The notes: generated by a model not told the origin, from the letters alone. Shown: positions 41,842 to 50,619, counted from the stretch's first letter. The stretch is 64,000 nucleotides of DNA from Amycolatopsis camponoti (GCF_902497555.1 NZ_CABVGP010000001.1:3080501-3144500); one strand, 5' to 3'. Translations and numbers: made by a program.

Positions 41842-43029
41842 ATGACGGAGATTCCCGGACTGGCCGGCCTCGTGGCACCGCTCGAGGCCGGCCGGTTCTT
41901 CGAAGAAGTCCTGGGGAAGGCGCCCCGGCGGTTCCCGGGGGAGAAGGGCCGGTTCGCCGGCCTCCTCCCGTGGCCGGAGCTGGACCGGGTGCTGCGCCAG
42001 CACCGCCTGGAGTTCCCGCGGCTGCGCCTCGCCCTCGACGGCGAGGTCGTGCCCGCCCACACCTACACCGAGATGGTGTCGACCCGGCGCAACGGCCTCG
42101 TGCCGCGCGTCCTGTCGGCGCCCTTCGCCGAACACCTGCGGTCCGGGGCGACGCTCGTCGTCGACTCGGTCAACGAGCTGGTCGACGGCGTCGGGGAGCT
42201 GGCGAGCCGGCTCGAGCACGACCTGCGCGAGCGGATCCAGGTCAACCTGTACGCGGGCTGGGGCACCACGCACGGCTTCGACGTGCACTGGGACGACCAC
42301 GACGCGTTCATCATCCAGCTCTCCGGGCGCAAGCGCTGGCGCCTGCACGGCGTCACCCGGCGTTCGCCGCTGCAGCGGGACGTCGAGCTGCCGGAACGTC
42401 CGGAGGGGGAGCCGTACGAAGACTTCCTGCTGGAAGACGGCGACGTCCTCTACCTGCCGCGCGGGCACTGGCACGACGTGTCCGCCGTCGGCGAGGAGTC
42501 GTTGCACCTGACGATCGGGTTCAACGCCGCCACCGGCGTGGACCTGGTGGCGTGGCTGGCCGACCAGCTGCGGGCCGACGAGCTGTTCCGGGCCGACCTG
42601 CCCCGGTTCGCCGGGCCCGAGGTGCGGGCCGAGCGGGCCGAGGCGGTGCGCCGCCGGCTCGCCGAGCTGACCGCCGGGGACCTCGTCGACCGCTTCCTCG
42701 CCGACCGTGACGCCCAGGCGCCCGCGCAGACCCGCGTCGGCCTGCCGTGGGCGGCGACGGCGGAGCTGCTGCCACCGGACGACGACTTCGAGGTCCGGCT
42801 GCTCGCGCCGCGGGCGGCGCTGGTGGACGGGGAAGGCACGGTCGCCCTGGTCGCCGCGGGGAAGCGCCTGGTGTTCGCGGCGCCCGCGCGGCCGGTGCTG
42901 GCAGCGCTGCTGGGCGGCACGCCGCAGCCGTTCAAGGTGCTGGCCGACGCCGCGCCGGGCGTGGACCGGGCCACCGTGCGGGCGCTGCTGGGCGAGCTGG
43001 TCACCCAGGGGCTCGTGGCGAGAGCGTGA
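41842..43029 (+). CDS. JmjC/cupin-4 Fe(II)/2-oxoglutarate oxygenase
   Basis: A 395-aa protein starting at ATG 41842, 15 bp after the small peptide. The JmjC (cupin-4) core has the iron ligands His149 and Asp151 in DVHWDDHDAF and His211 in LPRGHWHDV, as in ribosomal oxygenases of the ROX/NO66 type. FIIQLSGRKRWRL is the characteristic strand after the HxD motif. The C-terminal 150 residues form a helical, winged-helix-like region. Such enzymes hydroxylate protein side chains with O2 and 2-oxoglutarate. A ribosomal protein could be the target, but the coupled small peptide is an attractive alternative substrate. Confidence 0.8.
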   Translation: MTEIPGLAGLVAPLEAGRFFEEVLGKAPRRFPGEKGRFAGLLPWPELDRVLRQHRLEFPRLRLALDGEVVPAHTYTEMVSTRRNGLVPRVLSAPFAEHLRSGATLVVDSVNELVDGVGELASRLEHDLRERIQVNLYAGWGTTHGFDVHWDDHDAFIIQLSGRKRWRLHGVTRRSPLQRDVELPERPEGEPYEDFLLEDGDVLYLPRGHWHDVSAVGEESLHLTIGFNAATGVDLVAWLADQLRADELFRADLPRFAGPEVRAERAEAVRRRLAELTAGDLVDRFLADRDAQAPAQTRVGLPWAATAELLPPDDDFEVRLLAPRAALVDGEGTVALVAAGKRLVFAAPARPVLAALLGGTPQPFKVLADAAPGVDRATVRALLGELVTQGLVARA

Positions 43030-43035
43030 CGACCG

Positions 43036-43088
43036 CCGGGGTGACGCAGCGACGTCACCCCGGCCCGGTCGGTGACCGGTCGGTGACC
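43036..43088. terminator. Hairpin terminator followed by 11-bp tandem repeats
   Basis: CCGGGGTGAC (43036-43045) pairs perfectly with GTCACCCCGG (43054-43063) across an 8-nt loop, starting 7 bp after the JmjC stop. Immediately downstream, GGTCGGTGACC is repeated in tandem at 43067-43077 and 43078-43088. The hairpin probably ends the JmjC transcript; the role of the repeats is unknown. Confidence 0.65.
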
Positions 43089-43163
43089 GTTCGGCGCACG
43101 ATCGGGTGCCTGGTCGGCGAGCCGGTCACATCAGGGGGATTGACGCGCGAGAATTCGGGTACG

Positions 43164-43179
43164 CTTAGGCATGCCTAAG
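43164..43179. promoter_or_regulatory. Iron box (IdeR/DmdR-type operator)
   Basis: CTTAGGCATGCCTAAG is a perfect 16-bp palindrome sharing the TTAGG...CCTAA half-sites of actinobacterial IdeR/DmdR boxes. It lies just before ATG 43189 of the sucrase/ferredoxin-like gene. Fe(II)-loaded repressor bound here would block transcription when iron is sufficient. Confidence 0.65.
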
Positions 43180-43188
43180 TCAGGGTTC

Positions 43189-44106
43189 ATGGCTGAGGCG
43201 GGACTTTGCTCTCCCGGCCCGACCGCGGCGCCCGCGTGCGCCGCGCTGACGCGCGAGCTCGGTGGCGAGCCCGCCGGGACCGCCGCGCGCATGACGTCGT
43301 GGCTGCTCATCGAGCAGCCGGGTTCCTGGGGCCCGGACGCTCTCGAAGACGTGCTGGCCGAGGCGCTGCCCGCCGGACGGCTCGAGGCCGCCCGGGACGC
43401 CGGCCTCCGGCCCCTGCTCATCCGCAAGCCCGGCCGCCACGCGCTGGTCCCGGGCGCCCCGCGCACGGTCTACGTCGCCAGCGGCCGGCCGGGGCACCGC
43501 TGGCTCGAACGGCTCGACGCCGCCGACCTGGCCGGCCTCGATTTCGAAGCCGTCGCCGCGGGCCGCGGCGGGCACGGTGAGCCGGTGTCCGGGCCGCTGT
43601 TCCTCGTCTGCACGCACGGCAGCAAGGACATGTGCTGCGCGGTCTTCGGGCGTCCGGTGGTGACCGGGCTGGCGCAGAACCACCCCGGCCAGGTCTGGGA
43701 GGTCAGCCACGTCGGCGGCGACCGCTGGGCCGGCAACCTGCTGACGGTCCCCGACGGCTACCTCCACGGCAGCCTCGCGGTGACCGAGGCCGAGCTCGTC
43801 GCCAAGGAAGCGCTCAGCGGCAACGTCCGCCTGGAAAACCTGCGCGGCCGGACCTCCGCGGAGAGCCCGTGGTCGCAGTTCGCCGAGATCGAGATCCGCG
43901 GCCGCACCGGCCTGCGCGGGCTCGACGCGGTACTGGCGACCGAAGAGGAACCCGGCGGCGATGTCCGGAAGGTGCTGGTGACCGGGGGAGCCCGGCGGTA
44001 CGAGGTCGTCGTGCGGCGGAAGCCGTCGACCGCGGCCGGGCACAGCCGCTGCTCCGCGCGAGTCGTGCTGGCCGCGTTCGAGACGGAGTCGGTCCGCGAG
44101 CTCTGA
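43189..44106 (+). CDS. Sucrase/ferredoxin-like family protein
   Basis: A protein of 305 aa from ATG 43189, preferred over ATG 43171 because the latter lies in the centre of the iron box. It has a thioredoxin-like ferredoxin fold with the Cys-rich motif CTHGSKDMCCAVFGRP near residue 145, followed by WEVSHVGGDRWAGNLLTVPDG, typical of the sucrase/ferredoxin-like (Apd1-type) family that carries a [2Fe-2S] cluster. Related proteins serve in iron or redox metabolism. Iron control through the adjacent box fits that role. It converges on the lipoprotein gene with an 8-bp gap. Confidence 0.82.
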   Translation: MAEAGLCSPGPTAAPACAALTRELGGEPAGTAARMTSWLLIEQPGSWGPDALEDVLAEALPAGRLEAARDAGLRPLLIRKPGRHALVPGAPRTVYVASGRPGHRWLERLDAADLAGLDFEAVAAGRGGHGEPVSGPLFLVCTHGSKDMCCAVFGRPVVTGLAQNHPGQVWEVSHVGGDRWAGNLLTVPDGYLHGSLAVTEAELVAKEALSGNVRLENLRGRTSAESPWSQFAEIEIRGRTGLRGLDAVLATEEEPGGDVRKVLVTGGARRYEVVVRRKPSTAAGHSRCSARVVLAAFETESVREL

Positions 44107-44114
44107 CGTGCGGG

Positions 44115-44522
44115 TCAGTCGCTGAAGTCGCCGTTGAGCGACTGGGTCGATTCGCCGTCTCCGCTGCCGCTGCTCCGGCCCCAGGGCTGTCCGTCCACTG
44201 TGGCCGTCGCGTCCACGTCGCCGCCGCCGGAGCGCATGACGATGTTGTAGACGTGCTTGCCGGAGTGGGGCGCGAAGTCGAACGTGTGGCTCCACGGGAG
44301 CTTGACGTTGTTCTCTTCCGTGGTTTCGCCGTCGATGGTGTAGGTCAGCTTGGTCAGGACGGCCGTCCCCTCGATCTTGATCTCCAGCTTGTGCGGCGGG
44401 GCCGCGGGAGCGCCGGACGTCGGGGGAACCGGGATCACCGGGGCGGGCGACGGTCTGCCGCCGACCCCGGCCGAGCACCCGGCGAGCAGGACGGTGGCGG
44501 CGAGTGCGGGCAGAAGCCTCAT
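44115..44522 (-). CDS. MmpS-like lipoprotein
   Basis: A 135-aa protein starting at ATG 44522. A lipobox LLAGC places the lipidated Cys at residue 16. A Pro-rich spacer (PSPAPVIPVPPTSGAP) is followed by a single domain with IEGTAVLTKLTYTIDGETTEE and VKLPWSHTFDF, the pattern of MmpS-family transport accessory proteins. No MmpL transporter is adjacent. It would be anchored on the outer face of the membrane; partner unknown. The tail is Gly/Ser-rich. Confidence 0.78.
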   Translation of the reverse strand: MRLLPALAATVLLAGCSAGVGGRPSPAPVIPVPPTSGAPAAPPHKLEIKIEGTAVLTKLTYTIDGETTEENNVKLPWSHTFDFAPHSGKHVYNIVMRSGGGDVDATATVDGQPWGRSSGSGDGESTQSLNGDFSD

Positions 44523-44644
44523 GGCCCGACTTTAGTGCGGCCGGAAGGGGTCCGGAGAGCTCTGGTCGGGTGGAACCGCGGCCCGGGCGGCCGTGGGCGT
44601 GCTCGGCCGGGCGTGCCGATCACCGGACGGCCACAATGGATCTC

Positions 44645-45592
44645 ATGGCAGGTTCCGAGATCACGCGCGTCGGGGTGGTGGCGCACCCGCGGAAGCCGGT
44701 GCACGATTCGGTCGACGTGCTCGTCGCGTACGCCTCGCGTCACGGGGTCGAGCTGGTGGTCCGGGGCACCGACGCGGCGCAGGTCGAGGCGGGCGTGCCG
44801 GTGGTTTCCGACGCCGAGTTCGCGGCCGGGGTGGACGCCGTCGTGAGCCTCGGCGGTGACGGCACGATGCTGGGCGCGATGCGGCTGGCCGTCGACCGGC
44901 CGGTGCCGGTGCTCGGGGTGAACTACGGCAACGTCGGCTTCCTGGTCGAGATCGCGCCGGCCGAGCTCGCCGGGGCGCTCGAACGGCTGCACAGCGGGGA
45001 TTTCGAGATCGAGCCGCACAGCTGTGTCGCGCTGGAGGAAGGCGACGCGGCGGTGGTCGCGTTCAACGACGTCGTCGTCGGCGGCGCCGAGCCCGGCGCG
45101 ACGGTGGAGGTCGACCTGCTGGTCGACGGGGCGCAGTTCGGGTACTACCGCTGCGACGCGCTGATCCTGAGCACCCCGACCGGCTCCACCGCCTACAACT
45201 ACGCCGCCGGCGGCCCGGTGATCTCGCCGGCGGCGGAGGTGCTGGCGGTGACGCCGGTCGCGTCGATGTCGGGGGTCAGCCGCTCGATCGTGTTGCCGGC
45301 ACGCGACGTCGTCACGCTGCGCAGCGCGGCCCGGAGCGCGCCGCCGATGCTGCGCGTCGACGGCAACGCGTGGCGGCCCCTCGACCCGGCGACACCGCTG
45401 ACGGCGACCCTGCGCCCGGACGCGGCCCAGGTGGTGCGCCTCGATCCCGGCCGGCACGCGCGGCGCAGCCGGGTCAAGCTCAGCCTGCTCGACCTGCCGC
45501 TGCGTCCCGAGCAGATGGCGGAACTGCTGCCGACGGAGGTGCGCGAGGACTTGGCTCGCCTGCGCGAACGCCGTCAGCTGCCGGAGGGCTGA
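44645..45592 (+). CDS. nadK: NAD kinase
   Basis: A protein of 315 aa from ATG 44645, or 318 aa from ATG 44636. The signature GGDGT is at about 70-74, followed by VLGVNYGNVGFL, the FNDVVVGG substrate loop, and TPTGSTAYNYAAGGP, which binds NAD. It phosphorylates NAD to NADP in the cytoplasm using ATP or polyphosphate. The genome may encode another copy. It stands alone between the MmpS-like gene and a convergent membrane protein. Confidence 0.92.
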   Translation: MAGSEITRVGVVAHPRKPVHDSVDVLVAYASRHGVELVVRGTDAAQVEAGVPVVSDAEFAAGVDAVVSLGGDGTMLGAMRLAVDRPVPVLGVNYGNVGFLVEIAPAELAGALERLHSGDFEIEPHSCVALEEGDAAVVAFNDVVVGGAEPGATVEVDLLVDGAQFGYYRCDALILSTPTGSTAYNYAAGGPVISPAAEVLAVTPVASMSGVSRSIVLPARDVVTLRSAARSAPPMLRVDGNAWRPLDPATPLTATLRPDAAQVVRLDPGRHARRSRVKLSLLDLPLRPEQMAELLPTEVREDLARLRERRQLPEG

Positions 45593-45608
45593 AGACCCGC
45601 CGGGGTTC

Positions 45609-46286
45609 TCAACGATCCGACGGCGGGAGCGAATACCGCACGGTCGTCCCGTCGCGGACGCACGTCGCCGCCCCGGTGGTCGGCGTGGTCGTCAACGCCA
45701 CGACGTCGCGGGTGCACCGCGGTGGCGGAGGGACCTCGTCGCTGCCGGCCGAGGCGAAGCCGACCACCGCGATCACCACGCCCACCGCGGCCAGCACCCC
45801 GGCTCCCGCCCACACCAGGCCGCGGTCCGGGCGCGCGGGCTCGGCCGGTGGCGAGACTCGCGACGGGAACCGAGGACGAGCCACCTCGGCCACCTCGATC
45901 GCGAACGGCTCCGAACGCTCCGCCCGGAAGCCTTCCTCATCGGCGAGGAACCGTTGGTACACCGACAAAGCGAGGGCGCTCGTCCGGGTCAGCGCGGCCG
46001 GTGCCGCCACCGGATCGCCTTCGGGGCACAGAAAACCGTGCAGCAGCACGAGCGGACGGCCGTACTCGTCGCGGGGCTCGCCGCCGGCCTCCGCTGTCGT
46101 CACCGCGTGCTCGGCCCAGACCAGCACGCCGTGCGGAGTCGCCGCCGCGCGCGACGGGACCTCGTCCAGCGGGGTCGCCGTCGCCTCCAGGAACCCGTGC
46201 TCCCGCAGGAAACCCGGGACCAGCAGCGCGGAATAGCCGCGCCGCCGGCCGCGGGCGATCAGGAACGGCCAGGCGCGGCCCGTCAC
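45609..46286 (-). CDS. Single-span membrane protein coupled to a GTPase
   Basis: A 225-aa protein starting at GTG 46286 that overlaps the stop of the upstream GTPase (GTGA). The first 145 residues are soluble (FLIARGRRRGYSALLVPGF, VLLHGFLCPEG, SALALSVYQRFLADEEGF). A single helix lies at about 155-178 (LVWAGAGVLAAVGVVIAVVGFA). A short external tail of about 45 residues contains two Cys. It therefore has a cytoplasmic head and small outside tail, or the reverse. Overlap with the GTPase suggests a working pair. Function unknown. Confidence 0.7.
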   Translation of the reverse strand: MTGRAWPFLIARGRRRGYSALLVPGFLREHGFLEATATPLDEVPSRAAATPHGVLVWAEHAVTTAEAGGEPRDEYGRPLVLLHGFLCPEGDPVAAPAALTRTSALALSVYQRFLADEEGFRAERSEPFAIEVAEVARPRFPSRVSPPAEPARPDRGLVWAGAGVLAAVGVVIAVVGFASAGSDEVPPPPRCTRDVVALTTTPTTGAATCVRDGTTVRYSLPPSDR

Positions 46287-47551
46287 CAGTCGCCCCAGCG
46301 GTCGCCGCCCAGGCGGGACACCGGCAGTTTCGCCTCGAGCACCGCGACCTGCCGCTGCAGCTCGCCGACCACCCGCCGCCGCGCCTGGACGTAGTGCTCC
46401 GCCATCCGGTCGGCCTCGCCGAGCCTCGCCATCCGGTCGGTGCGCTCGGCCGGGTCGTCGCGCGGGCCCAGCGTGTCGAGCAGCAGCATCAGGCCGGACT
46501 CGGCGACCAGGCCCGCGCCGAGGGCGGACGCCAGTACCCGCGCCGCGTGCGCCGTGAAGTGGGCGCCGAGCGTCCGCAGCGCCTCGGCCGGGCCCATCCG
46601 CATCCGCCGTTGCGCGGCCGCGAGCAGCTCGGCGCGGGTGGCGCGGTCGAGCGAAAGTTCGGTCTGGCGCAGGATGTCCGGCACCACCACCGACAACGCG
46701 GCCTCGACGTTGCCCGGCCGGAACCGCCCCTCGGGCTTCTTGCGGACCACGCCGTCGGCGTAGACGGCGAAGTCGTGCCCGACCGCGGTCACCGGGATCA
46801 GGCGGACGATCCGCCGAGCGCTGTGCACCTTGACGAGGTCGGCGAACCCCGGCGTCGCCATCAGCCGGTCGCGCACGATCCGCAGCCGCTCGTTCTCGTC
46901 CGGGTGCAGGTGGTCGAGCAGGTCCCACTTGGTGATCACGAAGACGATCGGGCTGCGGACCGGCAGCATCGCGTTGATCATCGCGTCGAGGGACGCTTCG
47001 AGCATCAGCGTGCCGCGCTGGTCGCCCTGGTCGGCCTGCAGCAGCCGGAAGCCGTCGATGATGCCGACGAGCGCGTCCGCGCCGGCGATCGCCTGCAGCA
47101 GCGTCGCCTGGGCGGTCGACCCCGGCGCGTCCGGGTCGGTCAGCAGCTCGCCCGGGTACTCGAGGTAGCCCAGCTTGACCACGGGTTCGGTGGCGCCCCC
47201 GACGTCGGCCATCACGCTGAACTCGAACTCGCGCAGCTCGCCGCGGGTCGTGCCGCGCGGCCACTCCTCCTGGACGTCGGCGGCCTTGCGGTACCACCGG
47301 TTCAGCTCGATCAGCTGCTCGTGCGGCACGCGCAGGTAGAAGCCGCGGTCGCCCGGGGTCTGCAGGCGGCGGTAGATCCCGGTCAGCAGCAGGGTCTTGC
47401 CCGAGCCCTGCAGGCCCAGCGTCACGATCCGGAACGCCGGGACCCCGCCGGGCGGCCCGGCCAGTACCGCCGCGGTGCGTTTGCGGCGGCGCCGGCGCGT
47501 GAGCAGCACGACCAGCAGCACCAGGACGAGAACGAGCAGCACGACGCCCAC
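46283..47551 (-). CDS. Membrane-anchored TRAFAC-type GTPase (DO-GTPase-like)
   Basis: A 422-aa protein starting at ATG 47551. It has an N-terminal helix at 2-17, then an Arg-rich stop-transfer. The GTPase domain has P-loop GLQGSGKT at 46-53, a G3-like LEYPGELL, FVITKWDLLDH as G4 (TKWD), and a G5-like PVTAVG. A helical C-terminal region (ARVLASALGAGLVAESGLMLLLDTLG) and coiled coil (QARRRVVGELQRQVAVLEAKL) follow. It resembles the double-GTPase (DO-GTPase) proteins found in actinobacterial regulatory or conflict systems. It is coupled to the next gene by a 4-bp overlap. Confidence 0.75.
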   Translation of the reverse strand: MGVVLLVLVLVLLVVLLTRRRRRKRTAAVLAGPPGGVPAFRIVTLGLQGSGKTLLLTGIYRRLQTPGDRGFYLRVPHEQLIELNRWYRKAADVQEEWPRGTTRGELREFEFSVMADVGGATEPVVKLGYLEYPGELLTDPDAPGSTAQATLLQAIAGADALVGIIDGFRLLQADQGDQRGTLMLEASLDAMINAMLPVRSPIVFVITKWDLLDHLHPDENERLRIVRDRLMATPGFADLVKVHSARRIVRLIPVTAVGHDFAVYADGVVRKKPEGRFRPGNVEAALSVVVPDILRQTELSLDRATRAELLAAAQRRMRMGPAEALRTLGAHFTAHAARVLASALGAGLVAESGLMLLLDTLGPRDDPAERTDRMARLGEADRMAEHYVQARRRVVGELQRQVAVLEAKLPVSRLGGDRWGDW

Positions 47552-47589
47552 GGTTTCTCCCCTTCCCTCACCGGGGACGGAGCCGCGGG

Positions 47590-47623
47590 CCGGTCCGGAA
47601 ATACACCGGCTTTCCCGGACCGG
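47590..47623. terminator. Hairpin between GH2 and GTPase genes
   Basis: CCGGTCCGG (47590-47598) and CCGGACCGG (47615-47623) are exact inverse repeats around a 16-nt loop. The element lies 18 bp after the stop of the minus-strand GH2 gene and before the GTPase start, as expected for an intrinsic terminator without a U-tract. Confidence 0.6.
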
Positions 47624-47640
47624 TCAGGGCCTTCGCGGCT

Positions 47641-50451
47641 TTACGGAGCCCAGGGCGCCGAGACGGTCCAGCTGCTGTCGGCGGTCACCGTCTGGGGCCG
47701 GTCGGAGCCCGTGCCGCCGCCCGAGGCGATGTAGACCGCGGAGTCGAAGTGCCGCAGGAACGCGCCGGGGATGTTGAGCGACTCGAACGTCACGCCGGTG
47801 CCGCCGAGGCCCGGCCGGGTGCAGAACGTCGCGTCCCCGCGCATCAGGGTCGAGCCGTCGTCCGGCGAGTTGCGGACGCGCCCGTCCTGGTGGCGCAGGA
47901 ACTGCCCGGGGTAGTTCACCGACTCGAAGGAGTAGCACGAGGACTCGGCGAGCCCACGCCGCACGGTGTAGGTGGCGTCCTGCTTGAGCAACGCGCTGCT
48001 GCCGCTGGTCACCACCTCGGTGTAGGCCAGGCCGCCGGCGTGCCGCAGGTACCGGTCCGTGTAGCCCCACGTCGTCACCCGCAGCGACTGCCGAGCGTTG
48101 ACGGCGAGGGCGACCGAACTGCGCCACAGCGCCGGTGCCGAGACGTTCCACGTCGCGTCGGCGGCGAAGCTCGTCGCGGTGTCCCACGGGTTCGGACCAC
48201 CGCTTTGGGCCAGGTACACGGTTTCGTTGTAGTGCCGCAGGTACCGGCCGGGCAGGTTCAGCGACTCGAACGACGTCCCGCCGGCGGCGAGCCCCGGCCG
48301 GTCGCACCAGGTGGCGTCCGCGGTGAACGTGCCGCCGGTGTCGCTGTCGATCCGGACGCGGTTGTCGGCGTGGCGCAGGAACTTCCCGGGAAAGTTGACG
48401 GACTCGAACGAGAAGCAGCGCGGGTCCGCCAGTCCGGCGACCGTCCGGAACGAGGCGTCCTGCCGCGGTCCGTCGGCGCTGCCCGTGGTCAGGACGTCGG
48501 TGCGGGCGAAGGAATCGGCGTGGCGCAGGTACCGGTCGGTGAACCCGGGCGTGGTCACCCGGAACGACCGGACGTGCCCGAGCGTCAGCGGCACGGCCGC
48601 GTTCAGGTTCTTCGACGCGGCGATCAGGTCGGCGTGCGCCGCGCGGACGCGGGCCGTGTCGACCTTCTGCACCCGCCGGTCGTAGGTGAGCAGGCCGTTG
48701 TACTCGCCTTCGACGTCGGTGATCTCGGTGTAGACCGACGCCGACAGGCCCTTGGCGGTCATCAGCTGTTTCGCGTCCCGGACCATGCCGGTGTAGCGGT
48801 CGTTCAGCTGCGCCGCGCTCGCCATCTGCTCGTAGGCGAAGAATCCGCCGGTGGGGCTGTACTCGTGGCCGGGGTTGCGCAGGCCGAGACCGCCGAACTC
48901 GCCGAGCACCGACACGCGGGTCCCGGACGGCCGGGGCGCGTCCGGGCCGGTGTACACGTGCCAGTCGATGATGTCGCCGGTGCCCGGGTCACCCTTGGAG
49001 ACACAGCAGTTGAACCCGCTGTGCGCGTTGACCAGCCGGGTCGGGTCCTGGTTCTTGATGTTCGTCGTGACGCGCTTGGTCTCGTCGAGGTTCCACTCGC
49101 CCCAGCCCTCGTTGAACGGCACGTAGGTCACGACGGCGGGGGAGAAGCGATGTTCGTCGACGATCTCGCGCGCCTCGGTCTCGAACTCGGCGATCTGCGC
49201 CGGCGTGCGGTTCGAGTCGGCCGTCGGCGTCGACGGGATGTCCTGCCACACCAGCAATCCCAGCTGGTCGGCCCAGTAGTACCAGCGGGCCGGTTCCACC
49301 TTGATGTGCTTGCGGACCATGTTAAAACCGAGTTCCTTGTGCTTCTGCAGGTCGGACGCCAGCGCCGCGTCGGTCGGCGCGGTGTACAGCCCGTCCGGCC
49401 AGAAGCCCTGGTCCAGGGTGCCGATCTGGAACACGAACTCGCCGTTGAGCGTCGGCCGCAGCGTGCCGTTCACGTTCTTCGTGCCGACCTCGCGCATGCC
49501 GAAGTAGCTGACGACCTGGTCGACCGTCGCGCCGGCGGAGTTGCGCAGCGAAACCCTGAGGTCGTAGAGGAACGGGTCGTCGGGCGACCACCGCCGCGCG
49601 GCCGGCACCGGTACGGAGAACTCGGTGAAGCCGCCGGTGGCGCTGCCGACGACGGCGCCGCCGGTCATCGACTCGGCGAGCACGGAGTACCCGCCGACGT
49701 CACCGCGGCCGAACACCCGCACGCGCGCGGTGTTGTTCGCCAGGTTGGGGTAGATGTCGACGGAGTAGATCGACGTCGGCGCGGTCGGCTCGAGCCAGAC
49801 GGTCTGCCAGATTCCTGAAGACGGTGTGTAGAAGATGCTGGACTGGGAGTTGGCCTGCTTGCCGACGGGCTGCTTCTCGCCGCGGCCGTCGGTCGGGTCG
49901 TAGACGCGGACGACGATCTCGTTGGTGCCCCCGTTCAGCCGCGCGGTGATGTCGGCTTCGAACCGGTCGTACCCGCCCTTGTGCGTGGCGACCTGGGCGC
50001 CGTTGACCCACACGGTGGCTTCGTAGTCGACGGCGCCGAAGTGCAGCTGCACGTTCCGGCCGGCCCACGCCTGCGGCACGGTGAAGGTGCGGCGGTAGAA
50101 CATCAGGTCGCGGTTGTCGTTGCGCATGATGCCCGACAGCGCCGACTCGACCGGGTAGGGCACGAGGATCCGCTCGGGCAGCGTCTGCCCGAGCGGCGGC
50201 GCGGCGTAGCGGTCGACGCTGCCGCCCGCGCCGGTGGCGGGGTTGAGGAACTCCCACTCGCCGTTGAGGGACTGCCAGTCGGGCCGCGTCATCTGCGGCC
50301 GCGGGTACTCGGGCAGCGGGTCGGTGGTGCTCACCTGCGAGGTCCACGGCGTGGACAGCGGCGGCGGCTTGGGCGCGACGGCGGCGTTCGCCGCGGGCGC
50401 CACCGGGATCGTGCCGAGAAGGGCGAGAACCAGGACGGCGAGACGGCGCAT
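47641..50451 (-). CDS. Secreted GH2-type glycosidase with two AbfB modules
   Basis: A 936-aa protein starting at ATG 50451 after GAGGAG. Signal peptide 1-23 (LAVLVLALLGTIPVAPAANA). GH2 domains follow: sugar-binding jelly roll (about 55-225), immunoglobulin-like (225-325), and catalytic barrel (about 330-620) with acid/base Glu448 in FNEGWGEW and probable nucleophile Glu518 in VLGEFGG. From about 650, two tandem AbfB-type beta-trefoils bind arabinose side chains (FESVNFPGKFLRH, LNLPGRYLRHY and their second copies). It probably removes galactose, glucuronate or arabinose from arabinan- or arabinoxylan-rich polymers outside the cell. Specificity is uncertain. Confidence 0.85.
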   Translation of the reverse strand: MRRLAVLVLALLGTIPVAPAANAAVAPKPPPLSTPWTSQVSTTDPLPEYPRPQMTRPDWQSLNGEWEFLNPATGAGGSVDRYAAPPLGQTLPERILVPYPVESALSGIMRNDNRDLMFYRRTFTVPQAWAGRNVQLHFGAVDYEATVWVNGAQVATHKGGYDRFEADITARLNGGTNEIVVRVYDPTDGRGEKQPVGKQANSQSSIFYTPSSGIWQTVWLEPTAPTSIYSVDIYPNLANNTARVRVFGRGDVGGYSVLAESMTGGAVVGSATGGFTEFSVPVPAARRWSPDDPFLYDLRVSLRNSAGATVDQVVSYFGMREVGTKNVNGTLRPTLNGEFVFQIGTLDQGFWPDGLYTAPTDAALASDLQKHKELGFNMVRKHIKVEPARWYYWADQLGLLVWQDIPSTPTADSNRTPAQIAEFETEAREIVDEHRFSPAVVTYVPFNEGWGEWNLDETKRVTTNIKNQDPTRLVNAHSGFNCCVSKGDPGTGDIIDWHVYTGPDAPRPSGTRVSVLGEFGGLGLRNPGHEYSPTGGFFAYEQMASAAQLNDRYTGMVRDAKQLMTAKGLSASVYTEITDVEGEYNGLLTYDRRVQKVDTARVRAAHADLIAASKNLNAAVPLTLGHVRSFRVTTPGFTDRYLRHADSFARTDVLTTGSADGPRQDASFRTVAGLADPRCFSFESVNFPGKFLRHADNRVRIDSDTGGTFTADATWCDRPGLAAGGTSFESLNLPGRYLRHYNETVYLAQSGGPNPWDTATSFAADATWNVSAPALWRSSVALAVNARQSLRVTTWGYTDRYLRHAGGLAYTEVVTSGSSALLKQDATYTVRRGLAESSCYSFESVNYPGQFLRHQDGRVRNSPDDGSTLMRGDATFCTRPGLGGTGVTFESLNIPGAFLRHFDSAVYIASGGGTGSDRPQTVTADSSWTVSAPWAP

Positions 50452-50531
50452 CGGACTCCTCGGGCGGAAGCACAACCGTGGGCTCGAAAATCGAACATAA
50501 CACGGAACACGGACAAACGGAATAACTCAGA

Positions 50532-50564
50532 AACCACCACACAATCAACACTGCGGTGGTGGTT
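50532..50564. terminator. Hairpin downstream of scoAB and upstream of the GH2 gene
   Basis: AACCACCAC (50532-50540) and GTGGTGGTT (50556-50564) form a 9-bp stem with a 15-nt loop, about 55 bp after the scoB stop on the minus strand. The AT-rich 80 bp that follow (towards 50452, with TTCCGTTTGTCCGTGTTCCG-like repeats) probably hold the GH2 promoter. Confidence 0.5.
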
Positions 50565-50619
50565 GCTGCCGTTCACACGCGCGAGGTCCGCTCGGGGTTG
50601 AGTCTCGGACCGCCCTGGG

